Shown here piece by piece: positions 21,881 through 33,169 of a DNA stretch of 64,000 nucleotides. A model generated the notes under the pieces. The model saw nothing but the letters and a program-made list of their open reading frames with translations. It had not been told where the DNA came from and did no database searches. This stretch comes from Letharia columbiana (lineage: Eukaryota > Ascomycota > Lecanoromycetes > Lecanorales > Parmeliaceae). The stretch covers positions 445,501 to 509,500 of the forward strand of contig NW_023501036.1 of assembly GCF_014066305.1 (NCBI RefSeq), read 5' to 3'. Numbering within the stretch: position 1 is the stretch's first letter; every line of letters begins with the position of its first letter. The translations under genes were made by a program, and so were the position numbers.

Positions 21881-24800
21881 ATGCTCTCCTCGTCGTCCGC
21901 TGACCCATCTGTTAGGACAGCAAAGCTCGCAAGATTCTTCAATTCAATTCTGCGTGGAGATCAATCATTGAAGACAACTAAACAGGCAGAGCTTTTTATC
22001 GAGGCGCTATGTGATCAGCCTGATCCACCAACATGCATTGACAAAGTCATATCAAGCTCAGCAGGTCTTTCAGCCGTGCAAAGTAGTCTTCGATTCGACG
22101 CCTCCGCCTCCTTCCACAATGGACCAGCCGCAGCCTTGATTCGGTACATCCAAGATCCTGGGCTAAAGATGATTCTTGGGGGAGATTATGTCCGCCAGGT
22201 CACTCGGCCAATGGTGGAGCCGCCCATCTTCTGGAACGGCTTCTTACAGTCCTTCCGTAACGCTTTACTGAATATAGACTCCCAACAGTGCTTCGCCTGG
22301 CTTCTACACGAGCTACTATGCCAAAATTCCGGCAACAGTGGCTCTTATACTGCTATTGCGCAAGATCCCTTGATCCAAGCTTTGCTCCTCGATTCTCCGG
22401 CCTTCGAAATACGAACAATGGGGCAGAAGATCAAACATACTATCTCCAGTCTTGATGCACCTGGTGTTGATGACGATGGACATGGTCCAGGAGGAAGACA
22501 TGACAATGACTTCGCAGACTTTCGTGAAATTGCTATCCATCCCACGGCCGATGAAATTCGCTCGGCGGAACCGCCATTTCTTCGTCGAGCTGAGACACTG
22601 GAAGATCCAGCTTACGAAGACAAGCGCCTCACCATGCATCTTGAAAATCAGTTCCGACTCCTTCGCGAGGACTTGTTAAAGGAATTGCGCGATGAGCTTC
22701 AGATCGTTTTGGGGAAGAAGAAAGGACGCCACAGAGGCACAATGGTAGACGGACTTACACTTCTCGGTGTTGATTGTGGAGAGCCAAAGAAGCGACTACC
22801 ATGGTCCCTGCGGCTCCAGTGTTTATCAGACCTACCCGAACTAGCCAAAGTGAAGGATAAGGAACGCAAAGACAACCGCCTAGACCCAACTGAACCAGCG
22901 AACGTGAAGAATAAAGAGCGCAAAGACTATCTCCGTGCCAACCAGAATCTGTTCAAACATCAATCCTTAGCATGCTTGATTGTGGACGAAGAGATTGCCG
23001 CCTTTCCAACCATACATCGAGACGTCGATCAACTCGCTCGCAAACCTCCGGTTATCGCGCTACATTTCAGAGGCATTGCAAGCACGTCCAAGTCGCTGCT
23101 CAAGCTGAAGACTGCACAGCATGTGAAACTAGTGCAAATAGATACAGCTGTTTTTGCTTATGAACCGGTATTGCGAGGGCTTCAAGAAATTCGAGAATTG
23201 TCCCTCGCGGATGAGCTCTTGCTTTGGAGTCCCGATAGCGTCCCGGTCAAACCTCCGCATGCACCTATGGCGTTGATCAATAGTCTCGAGAACGATCCCT
23301 CACAGGATGTCCAAGATGTCCTGCAAACCGCCAAGTCAATCCGACTGGACGAAGCCCAAATGAAATCTCTTTTAACAGGGCTTAAGCAGCGGGTGAGCTT
23401 GATACAGGGCCCGCCGGGTGAGTTCGTTCCAGTTCATCCCGACATGAGGGGTGTCTAAACGAGTTATAGGTACTGGCAAATCATTTATTGGAGCTCTGAT
23501 CGCCAAGTCCATTTACAGATTCACGAAGAAGATAATTCTCGTGGTTTGTTTTACCAATCATGCTCTGGATCAGTTCCTCGAAGACTTACTTGACATCGGA
23601 ATTCCGGCTGATGAGATGCTGCGGCTTGGGGGAAAGTCGACCCCACGAACGAAATGCATGTCTCTGTACGAACAGTCTACTACATACAGGCAGACAAACG
23701 CCTCTTGGACCAAGATCAATTGCCTCAAGTCAAAGATAGAAGCTCATACTATCCGTTTGGAGCGCGCATTCGATAGATACAAGTCGACTAACCTTCGGTC
23801 GGCGGATTTGATAGAATACCTTGAGTTTCTTCCTGATGGTGAAGACTATTACAATGCGTTCACAGTGCCCGAAGCTGAAGACGGGTCGACGATGGTTGGT
23901 CCAGGCGGCAAAGCTGTTAGCGACTCATATCTCTTCGATCGATGGTCAAATGGCCAAGACGCTGGTATCTTTTCCGACGAAGTTCCCAAAAATGCACACC
24001 ATATATGGCAGATGCAGGTGTCTGCAAGGCAGGCCTCGTTGTCGTCCTGGAAGCTTGGCATACTCAAAGAAAAGGTTTCCGAGCTATACGCCATTGCGGA
24101 ACAATACAACGAGGCTCAAAGCGAGCTGGACGACATGTTCAAGAAGGGGAATGCCCAAATAATAGCCTCAAGACGTGTCATAGCATGTACAACTACAGCT
24201 GCAGCGAAATACACGCAAGAGCTTCAAGCAGCTTCCCGAGACGTTGTATTAGTGGAAGAAGCTGGTGAAATTCTGGAAAGTCACATCCTGACAAGCTTTG
24301 GTCCGCATACGCAGCAATTGGTGCTCATCGGCGACCACAAACAATTACGGCCCAAGGTCAAGAACCACGACTTGAGTGTAGAAAAAGGCGACGGCTACGA
24401 TCTCAACAGATCCCTGTTTGAGCGACTGATACTGAAAGGCTTCCCCCATCAAACACTCACTCAGCAGCACCGTATGCGTCCAACAATATCTGCTCTGGTC
24501 CGCTCCCTAACGTATCCTGATCTCACTGATGCCCCGAGAACCCTGATTCGCCCTGATCTTAGTGGGTTCCAGAACAACTTGATGTTTATTTCGCATAACA
24601 AACCTGAAGACGACGCCAAAGATACGGCGAATGGGAAGGACATGAGTTCTGAATCATCAAAACAAAATCGATTCGAGGTTGACATGGTATTGAAGTGCGT
24701 CCGCTATCTTGCTCAACAAGGCTATGGAACGGATAATCTTGTGGTCTTGACACCATATCTCGGACAATTGAAACTTCTCAAACAAGTGCTAAGTACGGAG

Positions 24801-27800
24801 AACGACCCCGTTCTCAACGATCTTGACACGTTCGATCTTGTCCGCGCTGGTCTTATGCAACCTGCGAGTGTAAACGCAAACGAGCGGAAAATTCGGCTCG
24901 CAACTATCGATAACTATCAGGGAGAGGAAAGCGATATCGTTGTTGCATCTTTGACGCGGAGCAATCCTAGGCACGACATTGGCTTCATGTCTGAGGCCGA
25001 GCGGTTGAATGTTCTTCTCTCTCGAGCTCGTAACGCTCTAATTTTGATTGGCAACCCTGAAACTTTCCTGAAGGCTCGCAAAGGGAAGGATATTTGGACT
25101 AAGCTCTGGGGTCTACTCAAGAATGGCGGCCATGTCTATGACGGGTTTCCTGTGCGGTGCGAGCGACATCGTGAAACAGCCTGTCTATTGCGTCAACCAA
25201 ACGATTTCGACGTCGAATGCCCTGATGGAGGGTGCAAAGAGCCATGGTGAGTAAACCTTAGTCCACGGTGCCGGCCTAGTGCTAATACAGCTCTAGTGGC
25301 ACCATGCTCGGCTGTGGTCTCCACCCCTGTCCGCAGCGATGTCATCAATTGTCCGACCACTCAAAGGTGCAGTGCGAGTACATGCTCGACGATAAATGCC
25401 CAAAGGGCCATGAAAGGTCCTGGAAATGTCACAAACCACCACGCGAGTGCAGCAAATGTGGAGCGGAGGCTTTGAGAGCACAGAAAGAAATACAAAAGGA
25501 CCTGAGACAGCGAGAGAAGCGTGCTCGAGAAGAACAAGAGCACATTGAGAACATAGCCAAGCTCGACGCAATGCTAGCTGAAGAAAGACAGAGACTCAGG
25601 GATGCCCAGTTATCCAGAGACAGAGCCCTGGCAGTTCACCAAAAAAAGGAAGATCTTGCTGGCGCGCAAGCCATGACTCTTCCAGCTTTTGACTCCTTGA
25701 CGAATGCCCAACATGGTTCTGGAGGGTCGTCAGGGAATGAGGCCAGTCCCATATCCACGCAAGCTTCGTCCACTCCGTCGAACAACCGTGGTATGCAGCC
25801 ACCCGATGCTGCCAAATCACCAGCGCCTAAGTGGACCAATAGACGCCATTCACCAGCCAAGGAAGAGTGGAAACGTCAGAAAAATTTAGATAACGCCCGA
25901 AACGATGCTATCGATTCCGTCATGGATATGATTGGACTGGAAGAAGTCAAATTGCAGATTCTTCGGATCAAAGCCATGATCGAGGTCAGCATGCGGCAAA
26001 ATGCTGACGTGTCAAATGACCGCTTGAATATTTCATTTCTTGGGAATCCGGGCACAGGTAAGATCACCTAGTCTGCAGCTCTATTTCTATAACATGACCA
26101 ATGACGGTGCTTGCCAGGCAAAACAACAGTTGCTCGTCTATATGCCAGAATTCTGGCATCCCTTGGAGCCCTCCCATGCAGTACTTTCGTGGAAACGACG
26201 GGCGCACGTCTGGCTCATGATGGTGTTGCTGGCGCAAAAAAGATTCTAGAAGGCATTCTCGGTACAGGCGGAGGCACTCTTTTCTTGGACGAAGCGTATC
26301 AACTCACAGAAGAACACAACCAGAATGCTGGTCGCCAGGTGCTAGATTTTTTGCTTGCTGAAATGGAGAACAACGTTGGTAAGATCGTCTTCATACTCGC
26401 CGGCTACAACAAAAATATGGAAAAGTTCTTTGAGCATAATCCCGGGCTCACCAGTCGCGTGCCACATACTCTACAATTTGCCGACTATCAAGACGATGAG
26501 CTATTGTGGATGTTGCAACAGCGAATAGAGAAACGATATAATAGGAGAATGAGGATCGAAGGCGGCAAAGATGGCCTGTACATGCGCATCGTCGTCAAGC
26601 GTCTTGGAAGAGGGCGTGGCCGTCCAGGCTTTGGCAACGCTAGAGCACTTGAAACAGTCTACTCCAAGATTGCTGCCCGCCAAGCTGTACGCCTGACCCA
26701 TGAGCGCAAAGGGGGACTTCGTCCAGACGATTTCTTTCTTTACAAAGAAGATCTTATCGGGCCAGACCCCTCAAAAGCCATCCTAAAGTGTTCAGCATGG
26801 GATGAAATGCAAAAGATGATCGGCCTAGGTGCTGTCAAGGAGTCTCTTCAAGCTCTGATTGACCGTATCAGCGAGAACTACTATCGCGAGCTCAAGGAGA
26901 AGGCTCCCATCGAGGTGTCTTTGAACCGTGTCTTTGTTGGCTCGCCAGGAACCGGCAAGACGTCGGTAGCTAAGTTGTATGGGCAGATCCTTGCTGATTT
27001 AGGTATCCTCAGCAATGGCGAAGGTTGTTACAGCCATGCAGACTCCCCAGCTCCATCGATCATGGCTAATTACCCGCGTCTGCAGTCGTCGTTAAGAATC
27101 CGGCAGACTTTATTGGCAAATTCATTGGCCATTCTGAGGCCAACGCCAAGGCAATCTTGGCAAGTGCTATGGGGAAAGTGCTAATCATTGACGAGGCGTA
27201 CATGCTCTATACAGGTACAGCTGGTGGCGGAAGTACGACCGACTCATTCAAAACTGCGATTGTTGATACAATCGTTGCCGAGGTCCAGAGCGTACCAGGA
27301 GAAGACCGTTGCGTCCTTTTACTTGGATACGAGGACAAGATGGTAGAGATGTTCCAGAACGTCAATCCAGGCCTCTCGCGAAGGTAAGCGACCCCTAAGC
27401 TTCCGGTTTGTCTACACGAAGCCCCTCATTTCTCAAAAGCAGTGGGCCCAAAGCCCTGTTTTCGGAGTTGTCATTGCTACGAATTCTCTCTTACGCTCAT
27501 CTTGCGGCTGTTGTATACCATCTTGGCCCACTCTTCGCCCTCTTCCATCTTCAAAATGGGTGTCGTGGAATGGTCTGTAAATGGTGTTGACGCCAGTCTC
27601 TTGCACTTGACAAGCAATTTCAGAGACCGAGAGCGGCTATATCTCTTCGATTTGCGCCATCTGTGTTCCTGAGTTCCCTAACCTTTCGTCTGTGTGCTAT
27701 TATATTGGCTCCCTTCACGGAGGACTTGAAAACAAAACAAGTACCACACACTGACCTCTATCTTCAGATTCGCTATACAAAATGCTTTCCGTTTTGAAGA

Positions 27801-29624
27801 CTTCACGGACGAGGAGTTGTTGAAGATTTTGAATCTCAAGTTGAAGTCACAAGATCTCGAGGCCACAGACGATGGAAAAGCTGTTGCCATAGAGGTACTG
27901 AGTCGAGGACGCAATCGACCGAATTTCGGTAATGCTGGCGAGGTCGAGAACCAGCTAGGGCTTGCAAAGGAACGACATCAGCTGAGACAATCCGCCAAGA
28001 AGCCCTCCGAGCGACCATCTGACATAGTCTTTGAACCACAAGACTTTGATCCAGACTATAACCGAGGAGCGCATGCCTCTACTAACTTGGACAAGCTTTT
28101 CGAAGACGTTGTGGGTTGCGAAGACATTGTCGCCAAATTGGGCGGCTACCAGCAAATTGCACGGGGCATGAAAGCAAAGGGATTGGATCCTCGAGGCATG
28201 ATACCGACCAATTTCCTTTTCAAAGGTCCCCCAGGTAGGTTTGTAGGTTACTCCAAAATAAGCGATCCTGACACAGTGCTATAGGCACCGGAAAAACCAC
28301 AACTGCCCGAAAGGTGGGCCAAATCTATTACGATCTAGGTTTCCTGGCTGAAGTCGAAGTCGTTGAGTGCTCCGCTTCAGATCTCATCGGCCAATACGTC
28401 GGACAGACTGGCCCCAAAACCCGCGCGCAGCTCGACAAGGCCCTGGGCAAAGTCCTCTTCATCGACGAAGCTTATCGACTTGCAGAAGGCAACTTTGCTA
28501 CCGAAGCGATCAACGAGCTTGTGGATCAACTCACGAAGCCGAAATACATGGACAAACTTCTCGTTGTCCTCGCTGGTTATGCTCAAGAGATCAACCAGCT
28601 GATTTCCATTAACCCGGGTCTTTCCAGTCGCTTCCCAGAGGAGATCACCTTCAAGCATCTGAGCCCGAGGCATTGCCTAGAGGTTTTGGAGCTCACGATC
28701 AAGAAGCAGAATATCCAGACACCTGCCTTGACGGACCCTGACAGCCAGATCCACGGTAAGATGGTGGGCCTCCTCAAGAAGTTCAGCGCATTACCTTCAT
28801 GGGGAAATGCCCGAGACATGAAGACGCTAGCCAAAACACTGGTGGGATTTGTCTTCAAAGCAAATGCTTCTTCCTCAAACGCATTGGCTATCTCTGAAGA
28901 TGACGTCTTCCGCCTCACCAAGGCCATGTTGGAAGAGAGACAAGAGCGATGCGCCAATCGTCCTACAATACTCCCATTTAGGACCACCCAGAAGGCAGCC
29001 GACCAGTCTCAAGCCCCACCGCCTCCTCCCGCTCCTACGGAAGGATCATCGACCCAAGCCGACCAGACCACCAGCCCTTCAAATGAATCTCCTGACCCCA
29101 CAGAAAACCAAGATACCGACGCCGATAGCGAATGCGAAGGCGAAAATTCTGCGCCCCAAAAACCAAATACCGCACGGGATGCCGGCGTGTCCGACGCAAT
29201 ATGGACCCAACTGCAGACCGACATCGCCGCCGCCAAGGCCGAGCCCGAAATCTCCGACGAAGCTTTTTGGCACCAAGAAGACGTGGCCTCGACCACGTGG
29301 GAGACCGCGCATCAGGCAGAGCTCGCTTTCCAACGCCTCCGGGAGAAGAAAGCCAGAGACGAAGCAGACGCTCAACGGCTCAAGCGCCTGCAAGAAGAGG
29401 CGCGCATGGAGCAGGAAAAGGCTGCGAGGGAGCGAGAACAGGCGAAGGCGGACTTGGAGCGGATGAGGATTCGGCAGATCATGCAGAAGAGGGAGAAGGC
29501 GGTACAGGACCGGTTGAGGAACTTGGGGGTCTGTTGTCAGGGTTTCCAGTGGATCAAGCAGGTGGGCGGGTATAGGTGTGCTGGTGGAGGGCATTATGTT
29601 GGTAATGATAGACTGGGCGTGTGA
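21881..29624 (+). CDS. SF1 (UPF1-like) helicase - NF-X1 zinc finger - triple CbbX-type AAA+ fusion
   Basis: Seven exons (21881-23417, 23470-25246, 25297-26057, 26118-27023, 27086-27383, 27768-28234, 28285-29624) give 2361 codons. The first 500 residues are a ZNFX1-like N-terminal region. The helicase core shows SLIQGPPGTGKSFIGA (I), VVCFTNHALDQFL (Ia), VVLVEEAGEILES (II), LVLIGDHKQLRP (III), LTQQHRMRP (IV), TIDNYQGEESDIVVASL (V) and LLSRARNALILIG (VI). A Cys/His stretch follows (CPDGGCKEPCGTMLGCGLHPC..CHQ), as in NF-X1 fingers, then a charged coiled coil. Three AAA+ domains come next: GNPGTGKTT/LFLDEAYQL, GSPGTGKTS/VLIIDEAYML and GPPGTGKTT/VLFIDEAYRL, each with an NPGL(S/T)xR arginine-finger segment. 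The C terminus is Pro/Glu-rich, then a Glu/Arg coiled coil. Relatives include ZNFX1 and fission yeast Hrr1, which act on RNA in silencing; the role here is inferred. Intron 5 is unusually long (384 nt). Confidence 0.9.
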
Positions 29625-32600
29625 AATGCATGGGTTAGAGGGGAGAAGTAGCCGTGCCACTGCACGCATAGTTCGTTCACACAGGTGATAGTGATAATGT
29701 ACCGTTTCATGATCATCCAGAGCAAGGATGAAGAGGTTCTAGGCTAAGACCCCCTCAAGTTGTGTCATCGAAGTTGTATCTGCGACAAGACTGAAGGGAC
29801 CTCAAGGCAACGTCTCCAGAGACCCTAGAGTACCATCCATAAAACTTTGAAGTAAACCTTGAGAGCCATTAGGGTCCGATTCCCAGAACAGAAGTCGTCG
29901 TACTCCTATCTCGAGCAAAACGGGAGCGCGAAAATGGCATCGCCCATCGAATCCATGTCATTTCAGCCTTGCTCCCGAGTAAAATGCCACACCCCAAGTG
30001 CTATCCCGTACCAGCATAGGTAAATGTCGCTCCGGACGGTATTCTTGCCTCCTCCCGCAAATCTTGAGCGGCAACGTCCTCCAACGAAACCCTACGCGAC
30101 AACCGTCTTCGCCAGCGAGACGCCGAAGGAGTGCACGACCGGAATGGCTTTTGGCCCGCCTTCGTTCGGCTCGAAGCAGGTCTGCTCGGTGTTGAGATGA
30201 TCGATCGATCGATCGTTTCTTGACAGTGTATCGAGGTAGATCTGGTGTCTGCTGCTACAGATGCACGAGCTGGCTGCGGGGAAATCGGGGTCTTCGGTGA
30301 GCAATGCAAAGGCCCGCTTTTTCTTACGAGCCGCGTTTTGCTCCGGATGGACGTCTAGCGGCATACGAGTACAACTGGAAATTCGGCTTGGGAATCACTT
30401 CGAAATGATTGGTTCGAAGAACGACCTCGGTTCACGTAGTCGAATGGTCTGGTCGGCGAGGCATAGGGTGGGGGCTCATTGATGCTAAGGTTAGAAGCCC
30501 CAGTGAGGAGAGCTTCTCTACGCTCAAGGACTTCAGGCTCCTGGGTAGGTCCACATCTGGCCCCTTTTGCCACCTTCACCGGCAGTCCATGCATTTCGGC
30601 CTGCAGGACCATCTGCACCGGCTTTACCTCTGCCCTTCTTCGCCGCACCATGACATACCACGCCTACCTTGGATCGCATAACTATGAAGATCATTTGGCG
30701 GTAATTGATGTTCTTGGCAGAGAGCCAATGACGACTTCGTACGGGAAAGGTCCAAAGAGTCAGAATGGTTAGAGAGAAGCTGGATACTGTTTAATGGCGG
30801 GAGAGCTCTCAGGTTTGAACGAAACGAGGAAAGTCTGCATTTTTCGCTAATCCTTTGATTGTGGTTGACTACATTGGGGGCCTGCGGCAACAGGTTCCCT
30901 TGACGCAGAGCCAGGATATCATGAACGCGCGAGAAGATGGCGAGACGGATGTGAGTTTGCTCGGAAAACTTGCGGTATGCTGCTCCTGGACTCATGGAGT
31001 TCAAGGTGTGTCGGAGACTATGGTCTGTAGCTCGTAGGCTCCAGGGTACATATCATTTCAGAGGCCGATGCTCCGGAATCTTGCATTTATCAATAAACGC
31101 AACAGTTGCCTTGAAAAATGATCTGAACACGACAAGCCTCTTGCAAGTCCACTGTTGAGACAGTTGGTTGTCACCACCATACAGTTTCGAGGGGCTATAC
31201 TCAGAAATCTCGACTTCACTAACGTGATGGTATGCCATCCAGAACTTTTGTTGCACTGATATGAACGTCACCCAAGGGCATTCACCCTAATTATTCCTAT
31301 CCTTGGGCCCGACTCGGCAAGCTCGCTGGGGCTGATCATGCCATGAGCTTAGGGAAGGGCATTTATGCTGTCAACCTCCGTCATCCATTTCTCCCGAGCT
31401 CCGCCACCCGGAAGATTCGCAGTCGTACCCAAAGCATAGACGCCAAGTCTTTCACGCTGAACATTTGTCGCCCAGTCACGATCCTTCCACCCACGAACGA
31501 GATCACTCGCATCGACTTTGGCAGATTTTGGGCGTCTAGGGAAAGTCCATCGCTTGGTCTTCGGATCACAAGTACTTCTATAGTGCCACGAGGTAGGCAA
31601 TGCGGTATTTACAACATTCATCCTAATATGGAATGCGTTTGCCAGGAAGTCAGCTTTGAAGAGTGAGTCTAAGAGAATGTGTTGAAAGTGCTGTAGCCGA
31701 TGCGTCCGGTCGATGCCCGAGGCGCTGAGGAATCCGGTTTGCGATGGACTGTCAAAGAGGGTGGGGGAGGCCAGATACATCGATTTTCAATGGCGAAAAA
31801 TCGAATGTGGTTGCGACCCCAAATGCGTGCGGGACATAGCCTCCGTAGTGAAGATCATGGAAATTCGGTTGATGTTCTATTGCATTCACAGCTGCCATGC
31901 GAAGCATTCGTGCGTGTCCAGGCCGCGTAAGTGCTCGGAACAGGCATCGATATACCCTTTCGATTGCAATCTCGGTCTTCCAAAACTCAGCATAGCGAGA
32001 TCGGAATTGAGCACAGACAGAGCCTTTGGGGAGAATTGAGGATGTCTCTCGCTCAAAGCGCGCGAAAGGGGCATGTAACTGCGCTCTGGAAGGGCGTGTG
32101 GCGATTGGTATGCTCAAGTAGTGGGTAAAGTCGATCTGCCGGCTTTTGTTGGGGACATGATGTTGATGCGATGGAAGAACGTGAAAACGATGAAAGATAG
32201 ATGGTATCCCACTTTCACCCCTTTGCCAGTGCCGACATTAGCCTCATGCATGGAACCATTTACTTACGGGCCACCATATCCATCGACGTCCAGTGGGGCT
32301 TTCCGGCCTGACAACCCCATAGCTGCAACAAGCCAAATGCATCATTTCGATTCCAAGGTGCAAAGTAGAGCGATCTCAACCATGATGGAGCGTAGGAGTC
32401 CAGAAAAATCAGCAGCGGCAAAGATGCCATGTTTTACCTAGCGCTTGAACGCACTGGGCTCGATCGATACACCGTCAGTATCGCGCACAGTCCCAAATGG
32501 GCCTATCGAGTCTCGTATTGCCCCATGCAATGAATGACTCCAGTCAATTCGATGTCACGGAATCGATGTCCTCATTAGGGTATTGGCGGTCTGCAGCCCG

Positions 32601-33169
32601 TCTGCCTCCTCGGTAAATTCTGCTCCAATGTTAATACCAAGTCAACGGGCCCGTACTAGTTACTTCCTCTACGATCTCCGAACAAATCCTTCCACAAAGT
32701 TCATACAAGAGAGCAGCGAAAAGGAGGCAAGTCCGGAACACGAAATAGTCCCACACATCAATCGCAGTTTCTGCCTCATGAGATCTAGTATGTCGCATTG
32801 GAGTCGGAAGCCGGTTTCTTCTACACTTTGTCTGGGGATCAGAATCCAACGCGGAAAAAGGCGACGATCAATACTGTGGTGGTGAGGGCGTGAATTTGAT
32901 TCATGTGATGCACCTGTGACGAGGTGCCATAACATCCAACGTACACTACTCTCTTGCCATGACAAGCCTCATGCCTGTCACGGGCGTAACGCAAACGCTA
33001 TGCGGAGACGCTTATCACGAACTCTCCCCGATCCATCTGCTCCAGCGCTTGCATGATACAGTAAAGGGTATTAGTAGAGTAAGTATCCTATACACACGAA
33101 ACGAAAAGCGCTGAATGGATATAACAATATACAACCCCAATCCTTTCAACTCACCACTCGTCGATTTCC
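29625..33169. other. 3.5-kb gene-poor interval
   Basis: No gene could be assigned with confidence. Minus-strand fragments at 31349-31780 (VRGWKDRDWATNVQRERLGV) and 31752-32117 (HARMLRMAAVNAIEH..YGGYVPHAFGV) look protein-like and may belong to one decayed gene, but no family was recognised. A weak candidate at 30001-30651 is listed separately. No terminal repeats, transposase motifs or RNA genes were seen. Confidence 0.4.
30001..30651 (-). CDS. weak candidate hypothetical gene
   Basis: An open frame at 30355-30651 encodes a basic and Ser/Pro-rich peptide with a PPPYASPTRPFDYV segment. It could be spliced near 30355 into the frame that reads ASVAADTRSTSIHCQET and ends TFTYAGTG at 30001, or into the overlapping frame containing DFPAASSCICSSRHQIYLD. 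GT and CCGCAG sites exist, but no homology supports either choice. It may equally be a relic. Confidence 0.2.

Noticed and set aside
28849..29466. 205-residue plus-strand frame
   Set aside because: Alternate-frame shadow of the Pro/Glu-rich tail of the helicase-AAA fusion.
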